DNA of 64,000 nucleotides, from contig RCAB01000038.1 of the NCBI GenBank assembly GCA_003640385.1, positions 1 through 64,000 of the forward strand, given 5' to 3'. Every line of letters starts with the position of its first letter. Positions within the stretch are counted from its first letter, which is position 1. A program made the translations under genes and the position numbers. This document shows positions 1-11,665 of this stretch, in pieces. This DNA comes from Setaria digitata. Lineage: Eukaryota; Nematoda; Chromadorea; Rhabditida; Setariidae. The notes under the pieces are model-generated. The model did no database searches. It was not told the origin of the DNA and saw only the letters and a list, made by a program, of their open reading frames with translations.

Positions 1-3000
1 ACTCTTTGGAAAGGTGAAGAATGTCTTGCCTGATCCGGAATGGCAGCTACTCCTCAGATGTTTCCGATTCATTTACTTTATACACTCAGCATCCTTTGCC
101 TTCACCACTATTTCTTCCAAGCATGAAATAGTATTAACTCTAATCAGTTAATTTGGTTAACTGATTCTTCTTTTCAGTTCTCAGATCAGACTGGCGGAAT
201 ATTTAATGGTAGCAAAATACGTTAATTGTTTACAAACAAGATGTGTTGTGAGAAATGCGGATTTAGGTGGATTATCTGTGATGGATCATACTGATCGGCC
301 GGTTGAAAAATATAGCATTTTATAAAAATATAGCAATATAGCATTTTCGATGAAAAGCCGGCAGTTTTGCTTTATAAAAAGTAATTAACCTTAGTCTGAA
401 GGTAAGGATTATATTACGGCATCAGTTACTTGGAGCATTACGGTGTCAATTCGATGATAATGTATAAATATATAATTGGTAGCGGATCGATCAAAACAGA
501 CTCATTAAAGTATCTATCTGTATTATGGATGAACAGTATGACCTTAAGCTATGACCCGCTCTTTTTTCAATTGCTAATTAATTATTATCTATGTACAATA
601 TTTGAAATAAAATAAAAATCAGAATGCCAAATATTGAAGAGATATCCAATAGAATATTTGAAACAATTGAGGAAACATAAATCATTCAATTATCATGCTT
701 AATAAAGAACAACAATGTTTGCTGTGCACTGTTAAGATTGAAACTTCAACACTTATCAGGCAGAAGCAATAAGTCTTAAGACACCTTCAATGAAAGACAA
801 GAAATGAAATATTGTTCATGCATTGTCGTTATTATTATTCTTCCTGATAATCATTTTGTTATAGTTATTATGCAGTTATAATTACAATTTTGACAATGAT
901 AATTATCTTCTCCTTGGCTAAATTATTTGGTTATCGCTTGACCACTTCAGTATCACCATCACTGGTTTGGATTTCTTAAGCCATGATCAACTTCTCTTGA
1001 GAAATTAATTTCGATGATTTCGTAACAATCTTTATTGCGTTTTAGGTAACTGATAATGTTTTTGTTTGATTAATTAGTGATATATTAGTTAATTTAATTA
1101 ATCATATGAAAGCAAAGCTTTGTCTTACAGCCTTGATAATTAACGGCCAGTTCACTGCTCAGTTCTATTACGCAGCATCTTCATTTCCTTCTTTTCATTT
1201 GAAATACATTATTATTACTATAGTTTTTCTTCTGCAGTCACAATATTCTACAGTAGCAGGATTCATCACCAAACGCTATAATGCGCCTTTTTTGATAATC
1301 CAAATGAATGAACAATTAATATTTATGGTAGCATGGATTTATAGATTATGAGTGGCTTCGGTTTTTTAGTGAACTTTCAACGGAACATATAATCCAGAAC
1401 AAGAAAGGGAAAGCTGAAAAAAGCTGGAAAGAGGATGGAAAAAATAGTGAAAATGAAATATGAAAGTTAAAGTGTTTGCAGATGGAGATTTAGTCTTGGT
1501 ATAATATTTTCTTGGTTAATTAAGATTTAGTCTTGGTTTAGATATTTTATTTTCATCATCCTTCTGATTAGATCCAAAAAACTATAACTAAAGAGCATAA
1601 TACAACTGGTATAGAAAATAAACATAAGTGTTGTTCTTAGTGGTTGCAATTATTACAAACAGCTTAAGTCTCGAACAGATTAGATTCTTTCAATTAATTT
1701 AATTAGTTTAACCAAATTTTAGTAAAATTGTCCCATGGATAAATTCGGCCATTGTAATCTACTTATTGTTAAATAATTGCATTAACTATTCCTGAAATAA
1801 TTGTTTATTAGACAAAATTAGCACCTGCTTTACTTCATTTCGGTATAAGTTAAAATTAAAGTTCAGGTTTTAACTCTTAACTTCAGAAACCATGAAGACT
1901 GCAGAGAAATCGAAGAAAACACATTAACTGACAATTAATTTGCTTGATTTATCTTTTTCCTGACCTCAAGATTACTGCAGTTAAATTGTAGTTCAAGCAG
2001 AAAGTTGACAAAACTATTTAATTAAATGTGAGGATTGGAGAATCTGTAGAAGATTTTAATAAGAGGGGTTTTTGAACCAATTATAGCTTTAAATGCTTGT
2101 TCTTTTTTGGGAGCTTTTTAATAAATTAAGTAATATTTTGCAGCAGAATCAATTTAAACGACAGCTAAAAATTCGAAAACTTTGGAATAATAATTATCAT
2201 ACGACGCTAATTAGAACAATTAGAGTAAGAAAGTTTTGAGCAAGAGTGACTCAAATATTAAAAATGTATATTAAAAGTGCATTTCTCCGACCAAAAAAGT
2301 GAACAATTTCGGTGAATGTCAAATGTCATGTCATCTGAGCACATGCTGCATTTACTTTCTCATACTTTTATAATGGATACCTTTTCTATATGTTTGTTTA
2401 ACGGAATAGAAATTCACTTACTGGAAATGGTTATTACATAGTAGAAGACCGAATAAAAGGCTAGTTAGATCAAGCCAATATCTTAAGTAGTTATTTTCGT
2501 TGATTAGCTCGTAATTCGATAAACATATCGCTAATAGGTGAGGAAGAGTTCGATAAGTTGCCATAAAAACTTCATTAACCGTACTATGTAGGTAGGGTTG
2601 AACTCTTACATATATCCATTCATCCAGCTAGTTTTAGATGAAGTATTCTTAAATAAGCCAAGAAGATACTATCAAGTACTAGTACTAACAAGAAGATAAA
2701 CAAATATCAGTTATTTTCAAACGTACTTTGTAGAACCATTTTTTTTTTCTTTAAATTTATTTCGCATTATACAGAAAATTAGTTATTATAATAAATAATA
2801 ATTTTGCTGAATAATTTCTTTAACACTCTTTTCATTCCTCTCTTCTGTTTATCTCACCAGTACTAGCAATAATTTCATCAAAATTTTTGAAAGAATAGTA
2901 CGGGATAGTAGGAAAAGATAATTAATAAAATTCTACATATATTCGAAGGAAGAAAAGTATAAATGAAAAGTCTTTTGATAAATGCTTTGATGCAATAATA

Positions 3001-4395
3001 AACTTATCAAACGCTTATCGTGACTACTGTAATACAATGAAGCCGAAAGATTGAAGTGAACTTTCGGTGTTTTGCTTTGCAGAAATTATCAGAGATAATT
3101 GCACTTCTTTTGATATGAATGCGTTAGATGGAATACTGTGATAATTTAGTGAATCAATATATAAATTGTTGAAGATATTTTTGAATTGCTACTGAAGCTA
3201 AAGCTGAAATCATTAAAAGTTATCTTCCTACTTTCTATTTGCATTTATGAATTTCAGTTTTTCGCCTGATTAATTGTTAGATTGAAAAATGATGTAGTTC
3301 TTTCAGGTTTGAGAGATACTTAAATTTTATGGCAATTCGAGAACGGTGACACAGGAGTTACTTTAGCTATTATCCAAGCTCAAGGTTATGTCTGATTTTT
3401 GCAAGAAATAGCAATTGGTTCGAATATGGATAAAATTTATTAGTCATGAAATATGTTAGTATAGTATTTGATTAGCAGTTATTGTTTATAAAACAGTCAA
3501 ATTACTTCCTCCATTACTCTTTTCCTTCTTAAGTACTTCAACAATATCTTTTTTTTTGCCCTTTTCTAGATCAAATCTCGGTACCTCATTTAATATTTCT
3601 TAAAATCCAGCTAAATTTTCAAAATGATTTAAAAATGTTCAGCTAATGAATGCATATCGCCATTCCGAAAACTGTTCAGCACAGGGCACAGCCATGATAT
3701 GTCCTTATCCTAGATCTTAAGAGTGAATTTCAGGTCCATTAAGTTCATTAGTACTTCAGTCATCTCGAACATATGAAGAATTGTTTTCAGCAGCGAATTC
3801 ACAAGTACTTCGTTGATGTTTGTTACATCGGTTATAGCATAAGTAAAGTAATTTATTTGTTCGAATTCTTTCTTTCAAATTTATTTGTTGAAAGAATCTG
3901 ACAAATTTAATAAACAAACAAAACTAAATTCAATTTCTTTCTTTGATGGAAAAACACTAGACACATATTTGTTATTTGCTTATTTATTCATAAATTACAC
4001 CTGCAGGGATCAGTTTGATAAGTATTATCATTGCATACTGTGACAGTTCTTACTTTCATTATCATTATTGGTGTCGCTTCAGCTTTTGATCTTAATTTAC
4101 ATCTTCTTTAGGGATCGATGATGTGATCACACACGGTAACCTATGAAATTTTCAGTTCATATCAGCAAGAAAGAGTTCTACTGATAAAGACGATCAACAA
4201 ACCGAACATTGTTATCATAGCGCTTTTTTCTTAATTCTTCATCCATCGTGCTACCCCCTGCTGAGTACTCCTAGCAAATAAGTTGAACCTTGATGATTGC
4301 CGAATAAATTCCGTTTCATCTAGTCTTCCAAAAGTGTTAAGATGATTAGATCAGAGAAGGAAGCTAAAAGAAAGTCATTAAATTAATGAACTAGA
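1..4395. other. Intergenic, no supported gene
   Basis: AT-rich sequence with only short open frames (the longest about 80 codons) that lack convincing splice signals or recognisable protein motifs. I see homopolymer tracts and short TTAATTAA-type runs but no RNA gene, mobile element or repeat array that I can support. It may hold distal exons or regulatory DNA of a gene beyond the left edge. Confidence 0.5.
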
Positions 4396-5045
4396 CTATT
4401 CTAAACAATAATGAATTTGAAAATTTCCCATCATTTGTTTTAAATCTGTTAATAATTTCATGTATACGATGAAATTCGTTGAAGCGAATAATTTATTTTT
4501 CTCGAAGGGTGCATTCAGAAATATAACATGAACAATGGATTTGCAGCCAAATTTTAGAAATACTGACTGAAAGGAGATTTTCACGCTTACCTTTTCAATT
4601 ACTTATATTATAAATTGAAAAAAAAAAAAGGGAATCAAAAGAGTTGAAAAATTAGTGTGGGAATGTCTCCAATCACTTTTGATTTAGTTCATAATTTTTT
4701 AACAGTGTCAGCAAACGATATTGTAGCATGGGCAGGGAATGTCATGTTTTAATTAGCAGAATAAATTTATTTAAATATCTCATATTCAACAAGCAGAAAA
4801 CCAAGAAGGGAGTTTCTTTTTAAGCTTATTATTAACAGCACCTGGTCAGTGAAAATTTCACGAAATTTCTGAAAAGAATTCACACAATTTTCAGAAGTTC
4901 TGGCTAAACTTAACTGAAAGTTGCGTATGATAGAACTTCCATATATAACAGTTGAAGACATAATTTGATTAAATTGATTCGACCTCATTATTTTCACTAC
5001 TGATTCCTTTCCCGCAATATGAATTTGAAGAAAACTTTGCAAATC
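4396..5045 (-). CDS. Candidate 3' part of an unrecognised gene (two exons)
   Basis: Two minus-strand open blocks join in frame. The upstream block, 5045 down to 4842 (68 codons), follows the acceptor GATTTTCAG and ends at a possible donor CAG|GTGCTG. The downstream block, 4566 down to 4396 (57 codons including the stop), follows CTCCTTTCAG. Both junctions are phase 0 and the intron would be about 275 bp. The predicted peptide is mixed hydrophobic and polar, with no domain I recognise. No upstream exon joins in the correct phase: a short block near 5125-5160 has a good GTAAGT donor but would shift the frame. It could be the end of a real gene, a pseudogene or chance. What is seen is open frame plus splice consensus; that it is a gene is inference. 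Confidence 0.27.
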
Positions 5046-5787
5046 CTGAAAATCATTACAATTTAATGGAAATGCGAAATGGAACTTAGAAGCTTATTCG
5101 ATGTCAAATCATTGCTGAACTTACCTAGTGATTTTCCTACCTCTTATGAACTTAATATGCTGTACATTTAAATTTCGTTATTCGTAGCATAAATGATGAT
5201 GTTAATCTTTTATAATAACTTTAGGAAATATAGCAAAGGAGTGAAAATATATCCAAATTTCCAGTAAAATATCACTTAGAGGTGAAGTGGTAAGTGTAAT
5301 GTAGCACAAATAGATCCTGATATATTGCTTAAGTGTCAGTAATTAAATTAATGAGAAGCAGGAGGAAAGAGAGATAAATTTTCGCTTAACAATCAAAATC
5401 ATCAATTGCAAGTGTGCAACCATTGAGCAATCAATCCATGTAAATATTTCACTATTAATTTAAACAAAAATAATATCCATAAAATACAATCGCAGTTAAT
5501 CCCTATATAGTGTATATTACTGTCAACCAAATATGGTCAACAGAAAGCAAAACCGGTCCTGAAATAAAAGAGAAGGAAGATTTATACCTTACTTTGATTC
5601 TCTCAGAACATTTCGAAACCTTTTTTGATGGTTTGTTCAAAGTTACCATTTCAAAACTGATAATATTTTGTCAGTGGTACTTCTTAAAAAGCGAATCCAA
5701 TACCTGTTTATGACAAAGTTTTGATTGTGATGCATAAAAATTCTGTTTGTATCATTCGAAAGAATTCCGTCCTTAATACTACAGATT

Positions 5788-8700
5788 CTACCAGTTACGT
5801 GGTTTCTTGTTTTTTTTGTTCCGCTTCCGATGTCCTTGTTGACCGGCATGATTCTGACTTTGGTTATATCCTCCGTAATGCTGCTGCTGCTTCCGTGAAT
5901 GATTCTGATTTCCAACTACCTGCTTCTGATTGCTGTCTTGGAATCCATCTTTATCAGAAAGCTCGTTGCATTCTTGTTGTGAATTATCCTGTCCATTTAC
6001 CTGCTGACACTTATGCGAACTCTCCTTCCTAGTACTGTTATGTTCGTACTCTTCCAGCAAATCTGAGTGCATTCCACCTAACTGGAATATTTTCTTCTGC
6101 ACCTTAGCACGAGATTCTCCGCCATGTCCAGAATCACTAACTGATTTCGGTTGTGCGTGCTTTGGTATCTCTTCAGCCCTCTTCCCCTCACTATCAACCT
6201 CAAGCTTAACTTCAGATTCTTCTTTTCTTGGTGATGACACTGTTTTCTCATTCTCACTTACTTCGATTTTTTCCACATTTTCAGCAAGAATCAGTTTGCC
6301 ACTTTTCTCAGCAGCACCAGTTTCAAATTCGCTTTGCCCTGTTTCTGGTTCGTGTTCTGATGCTGGCAACGTATTTTCCATCATTTCTTCAGAATTTTCC
6401 CATTTCTTACTTTCATCAGATCCAATATCTTGTCCTGTTAATGTACCGAACGTTTTTCCTTCCGCGCAAATTACCGGCTCTACTTTCAGGCATATTTCTG
6501 CTGCTTCAAAAGACTTCAGAGGTAACGAGCCGGAAACTTCTATTTCACGCTTTCCATTGTCATCTTCCATTGTTATTTGTTCTTCAACTTCTGCCGCTTC
6601 ATCCTGTTTCTCCGTTATTTTTGTAGGTTTCTGGACTTTAATTTCACTGCTCTCTGACAAGATAACAGATTTTATGACTTCTGCTTCAATAGATTCTGGA
6701 GTTTTCTTGATTTCCCATATTGATTCAGGACTATGAATTTCCGAATTTTCAACCAATTCATCAATCAGTTTCATATTCTTTGTTTTCTCAGACACCACAT
6801 CAGTTTTATTAGTATTCGGACTTGTTGGTTCATATATCTTCCAGATCTGCTCATACACGGGAACTAACGTTTCCATCCAAACTAACGGTTCTAAATCGAT
6901 GATTCCGATTTGCTTCTGCTTTCGGACCAACAGTTCCTTTTCATCACTTTCGAGATCTTTTGCTAATTTATGATTGCCTGTGCCAGTATCCTTTGACCTC
7001 AGAGGAGATTTACTTTTCATATCAGTCTTAGAGCCTCTGATTGGTTGTGATTTTGTGGAACTAATAGCTTCTTGAGGTTTTCTCTGTGCCAACCTGTTCG
7101 TTACTACTGGCGGCCTGGTTGCTATCGTGTTTCGTTTCGGTGATATCTTAACAGTTCCAGTGCTCGTATTATCTTTTGTTTCTTTCACTCGAACATCGTC
7201 GACGTTTTTTTCTTTTAATACCGTATTTTTCATCGAAGCTACGGAAACAGCTGATTTCGGTGCCGATTTTTTATCAGTCATTGAATGCTTGCTGTTTGTT
7301 ATCTCCTTTGATCTCGGTGGTATCTTAACAGCTGTAGGACCCGGCTTCTTTGCTGTCTTCTTTCCAATTAATTTAAGTGCCATAGCATCTGAATCATCTT
7401 CGCTGACACTTTTCAATCTTTTTTCTGGTGAATGTTTCATTTTTGTATCTCTCTCTAGTCTCTTCGCTTCAATATCCTTACTTTGCTTGTTCACAGTATT
7501 CTCATCATTTTTCCGGCTACTGATTTCATCTTTTTGATCTGATATGTTTAGTACAGATTCAGATTCTCTATCTCCCTCTGGTACTGTCTTATTTTCATGC
7601 ATCAAATCATTAGATGCACCATCGCAAGGTAATTCTAGAGATTTGTTTAATATGTTTCTACCCTCTGCACTTTCAACTTTTCTTACTCCTTCAGGTACTT
7701 CCTCACAAAGTTCCTTCGTCAGAAACTCTTCGTGACTAACAAGTTTTGATTCTTTAGTACATTCATTTTCAATTTTGTGAATACTTGCAGTACTTTCTAT
7801 AACTTGCACCAATTCTAGCTGTTCAGATCTTGCTTCATCACGAAGCGGTACAGTTTCCATTTTTGATTCAATTTCTTCTAGTTCTCTTTGAATGCTTATA
7901 CGTTCGGGACTACACTTCGACACTGATGATTTCATAGATTCTTTTACAGAAATATCTTCATTTAGTTTCACAGCTGCTTCCTCTTCGCTTTTGGAATCTA
8001 TGTTTTCGAAAAGTTTTGCTTCAAGTTTATCATATTCAGGAAGAACTTCTCCAGCTTCAAGCTGAGTTCCATCGATCGGAGTTTTTTGAAATTCATTCGT
8101 TGTAAGAAGAGTCCTAACATTGCTTTTTTCTCCCAACTCTTCCATGACTTCTGACTCGGAATATCCTGATTCTCGTCCGGTTTTCCCTGATATGTGCTCC
8201 TCAGAATGAATTCTTTCTTGGAATCCTTCTAAAGTAGATTCGCTTTTAAATTCTGTGTCCAAAATTTTTGTTTCTTCCAGATTTTGGCATTCCACTGGTG
8301 AAAGATGAAATTCATCTTCATAATCTTTGACAGTACTGCATAAACCACCAATTATGTCAAATGGTTTTCCATCTATAAACTGAATCCCAGCAAAGGTAGT
8401 CCTCATTTCAAGACAGTGCTCATTTTCAGTGACCAAATTTGCTTCAGTTTTTGAAATTAATTCATCAGTTGAATTCTTTTGTCCATCTTTTTCTTCGCTA
8501 AAAACTGTAGGCACTAGTTCGCATTCTTCTGACTGATGATATTCAGAATTCCAGTTTTCTAAATTTTTATTCAGTATGGCATCAGTTTGCTTTTTTGGTT
8601 CATATCCCGTCATGCTTATCTCATCGCATACACTTCGTTTCTGGATATCCGGTTCCTGTCTATAATTAACTGATCCTGGAATCTCCGTGATCTCACCATC

Positions 8701-9234
8701 TTCGGGCTGTTCATGCACCAAAGTAATCTGGGAAGGCTCAAAATCATAAGCAATCTGATCATTGGGTGATTTTGCTGCAATGAACGGTTTTATCAAATTT
8801 TGTCCCAAAATTTGATTTGCATAATTTTCGAATTCAAATGGTACTTGCTGAACACCGACCCCGTAAAATGGTGCATGATTAGATGTGATAAGCGATTGTC
8901 CAGAGTAGAAGTCATTTTCCTGTATTGCATTCTGACTTCCCAAAACTGAATCAATCTGCATGCTATCAGTTTCTCTAAGATCAGTAAGCGGAAAACCTAG
9001 TTGGAAACTTCCATTAACATAATTTCCTTCCCGGAAACCTTGCTTTTTAAATGATTCATCGACTGCTATAGAATTCTGTAAACTTCCACGTGCCAAAGTT
9101 TGTAAATTTAATGCTTCTCTAACTTGTGGGTCATCGTTTCCAGAAACAGTTTGTTGCAACTCCGAATCACCAAACGGTTTAGTTTGCATCTCAACATTAT
9201 CTTCTATTCCTTTAAAATACTCCTCGTCTGCCAT
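5788..9234 (-). CDS. Large low-complexity charged protein, 1148 aa, function unknown
   Basis: One uninterrupted 1149-codon frame starting MADEEYFKGIEDN and ending in a Lys/Arg-rich tail, PRNW. Such a long open frame in this AT-rich DNA is strong evidence of coding. Residues 1-190 are mixed, with scattered aromatics. About 190-590 is Glu/Ser/Lys-rich and acidic. About 590-770 is basic, rich in Lys, Ser, Thr and Pro (for example around KKTAKKPGPTAVK), reminiscent in composition only of cytoskeleton- or nucleic-acid-binding proteins. Residues 771-801 form the only dense hydrophobic/aromatic block (IDLEPLVWMETLVP and following). About 800-1060 is acidic again, and from 1075 to the end it is Gln/Asn-rich with a terminal basic cluster. 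There is no signal peptide or membrane segment. Most of it is probably disordered. I do not recognise the family; microtubule-associated or RNA-associated roles are only guesses from composition. The start is supported by a splice acceptor two bases upstream. Confidence 0.85.
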   Translation of the reverse strand: MADEEYFKGIEDNVEMQTKPFGDSELQQTVSGNDDPQVREALNLQTLARGSLQNSIAVDESFKKQGFREGNYVNGSFQLGFPLTDLRETDSMQIDSVLGSQNAIQENDFYSGQSLITSNHAPFYGVGVQQVPFEFENYANQILGQNLIKPFIAAKSPNDQIAYDFEPSQITLVHEQPEDGEITEIPGSVNYRQEPDIQKRSVCDEISMTGYEPKKQTDAILNKNLENWNSEYHQSEECELVPTVFSEEKDGQKNSTDELISKTEANLVTENEHCLEMRTTFAGIQFIDGKPFDIIGGLCSTVKDYEDEFHLSPVECQNLEETKILDTEFKSESTLEGFQERIHSEEHISGKTGRESGYSESEVMEELGEKSNVRTLLTTNEFQKTPIDGTQLEAGEVLPEYDKLEAKLFENIDSKSEEEAAVKLNEDISVKESMKSSVSKCSPERISIQRELEEIESKMETVPLRDEARSEQLELVQVIESTASIHKIENECTKESKLVSHEEFLTKELCEEVPEGVRKVESAEGRNILNKSLELPCDGASNDLMHENKTVPEGDRESESVLNISDQKDEISSRKNDENTVNKQSKDIEAKRLERDTKMKHSPEKRLKSVSEDDSDAMALKLIGKKTAKKPGPTAVKIPPRSKEITNSKHSMTDKKSAPKSAVSVASMKNTVLKEKNVDDVRVKETKDNTSTGTVKISPKRNTIATRPPVVTNRLAQRKPQEAISSTKSQPIRGSKTDMKSKSPLRSKDTGTGNHKLAKDLESDEKELLVRKQKQIGIIDLEPLVWMETLVPVYEQIWKIYEPTSPNTNKTDVVSEKTKNMKLIDELVENSEIHSPESIWEIKKTPESIEAEVIKSVILSESSEIKVQKPTKITEKQDEAAEVEEQITMEDDNGKREIEVSGSLPLKSFEAAEICLKVEPVICAEGKTFGTLTGQDIGSDESKKWENSEEMMENTLPASEHEPETGQSEFETGAAEKSGKLILAENVEKIEVSENEKTVSSPRKEESEVKLEVDSEGKRAEEIPKHAQPKSVSDSGHGGESRAKVQKKIFQLGGMHSDLLEEYEHNSTRKESSHKCQQVNGQDNSQQECNELSDKDGFQDSNQKQVVGNQNHSRKQQQHYGGYNQSQNHAGQQGHRKRNKKNKKPRNW

Positions 9235-9250
9235 TACTAAAAAATAAACA
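9235..9250 (-). promoter_or_regulatory. Splice acceptor just before the ATG (SL trans-splice or 5'UTR intron)
   Basis: On the minus strand a pyrimidine-rich run ends in TTTTTTAG, followed by TA and the ATG of the 1148-residue gene. An acceptor two bases before the start codon is typical of nematode spliced-leader trans-splicing, but a 5'UTR intron with an upstream non-coding exon would look the same. No spliced-leader RNA gene is visible in the window. Confidence 0.5.
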
Positions 9251-11596
9251 ATTCGTTGGTATTTAGATAAATATTTGAAAATTTTAAGAAACGAAATTTA
9301 ACGCCATAATGAATATAAATATGCTTGGCGGACCATATATTAATTCAAGAATTTTGCGCACAAAGCAGTAGTAAAATTACATTGTAATAAAAAACAAAGC
9401 AACGAAGAATAGAAAACAACAGAAGTCTTAAAAAATCATAAAAACTAGGAGGAAACAAACTTACAAAATAGAAACACGTCTAGAGGCAAAAATTTATATA
9501 ACATATGAATATAAGCTTAAATTTATTACCCAATCAAGAAACATAAACATTCTTCAATTATTTTTGAAATATCTTACCTGATATTCCAAATTTTTATTTT
9601 TGAAATCTACTTTTTTTAATCTTTACAAAATGTTGAAATGTTCCGTGCAGCTGTAGTAGTATCAAGTGATATCGAATCATTCCGCTCAATAAACTTTTTC
9701 AAAATAATTAGCAAACAAATTTTGCTTTATTTTTAATTAAATCGTAATATGATGAAATAGTTTAATGCATATGTAATGGCATCAAGAAAATCAGCGATAA
9801 TGAATTAGAATTTAAATAAAATTATCAAAGCAGATATGAAGCCTCTGCTTTACAAATCTGCCAATTTCACTCATTTAGTCACAGTTTGGATAATAATAGA
9901 AGTCCATTTACTGTCGGCGAAGTAAAATCACTTCAACACTTCATTGTAGAATTAAAATTAAGAAGAAACAGTTCAGAAGAATTAAACACTAAGAAGGTAT
10001 CATACTTTGTTTTATAAGTTTCGTTATTGATGTCTCTCAAATCAAGCATGAATCACTCGGAATTTTAAGACAATTCATTCAAAAAACGCAACACAAAAAA
10101 AAAAAAAAGGAAAACAAATTACTTTTGATGCAATAATGCTCAAAGGAACAAAATATTTAGCAATAGTTTTTTTTTTTGAACTATTTCTATGGGGCAATGG
10201 CATGAACATGAATATGTTCCAGTGATGCAGAAGCTGAAATTTCTTTCGAAAACTACGAGAAACAATTCTTATATATGCCACCAATAATTAGATATGAAAT
10301 TTGAAAACTGTGATGATAAGGGGTAGCTCTTCACTATCTAAAACTTTGAATTACTATGGTCGAATTTCCGAAAATGCTATTAAAGTCATTTTATATTTAG
10401 ATTTTACAATCATTTACAGACTTTAACACTGCAGTAATATCAAAGAATTTGTCTAACAACTCGATACATTATATACTTTATGATGCGTGCAGCCTCAATT
10501 CAGTGAAGAAAATCAAAACATTTATCTTTCCCTTTTCATAATAATTTCCTCATTTTAGTTAAAATTTATTGTGAAGCGAATACCTTGAAGTCAAATACAA
10601 GATATTATTGTATAAATTTATGATTTCTAGCTACTTTTTCCGCCAAAAAAAGCAAAATTTCACACAGAGATTCGTTTTAAGATTTTCGCTACTACACAAT
10701 GATACACCGAAAGTCACCATTTCAAGATAAATAGTTAAAAAAATATATTGACAGGTAACTACGAATTTGCAGGTTACGGCAATAAAATAGACCAAGTGTT
10801 GATTTTTTCTTCGGCCATTTCACTGTTTCCTCTGTCAACACTAACTGACCTTGTCAAATTTGTTCATTTTGGAAATCTATTCTGTAATTCACCGAAATGA
10901 AACAAGACGGAAATGCTGCAGTAGAACTGGTAAAGCGAAAGTATAAAGGAGCTGCACTGCTAAAATGATTAGCAAATAGGTAATTAGAAATTAAGCACTA
11001 AAGTAAAGGTAAACACTTAATTCTCGAGTGTAGTTAAGGAAATTAGTAGGAAATTGGATGACGATTGAAATCACAAACAGATCAGAGCAATCATTTCCAC
11101 TGCCAGTACTATTCCTCAACAACGACGGTCAAAAACCAACAACAATCTCGTGCACAGCTCTATTTCCTTTCTGCAATTACGAAAATTTCTCGATAATTTG
11201 AAAAAAAAAAAAATATTTTTTTAAATTGGAATAATTATTTATAAAAAAGCCTTTAAGTTTTAGAATCAATCGATAATCGTTTTTTTATGTTTCCACAAAA
11301 CTTTCACTACTGCTAAACATTATTGCACTATATTTCTAGAAAATTCAAGAAAATTAATCGATTCAAAAGTTGTTGATAATTTCAGGTCACAGGTCAGTTG
11401 TAGATCTGTAATAGTCAACATGTGGCCAAAGTTCTGATTCTCGAGATTATACGAAGAACACTTTAGTAGCAGCTACTGAAAATGTATTGGTATGAAACGT
11501 TCGAAGAAAGATGGAACGATTGCCAGCGAGGCAAAGTAAGCAAATGAGCAACTGTGGTTTGCATTTCCCTCGAAATACAGCAACTGGAAATGCCCT

Positions 11597-11665
11597 AATG
11601 ATGATGATGATGATGATAAAGACGTTAATGATAGTGATGATGATGATAATGATAATGATGATACA
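11597..11665. repeat. Imperfect ATG/GAT trinucleotide microsatellite
   Basis: A run of ATG/GAT units interrupted by AAA, GACGTTA and AAT variants. On the minus strand it reads as a Ser-rich stretch of a 95-codon frame (11473-11760), which I regard as produced by the repeat rather than as a gene. Confidence 0.85.

Noticed and set aside
6228..7735. Several plus-strand open frames of 63-146 codons
   Set aside because: They lie antisense within the 1148-residue minus-strand frame and have its Ser/Phe/Leu mirror composition; shadows of the real gene.
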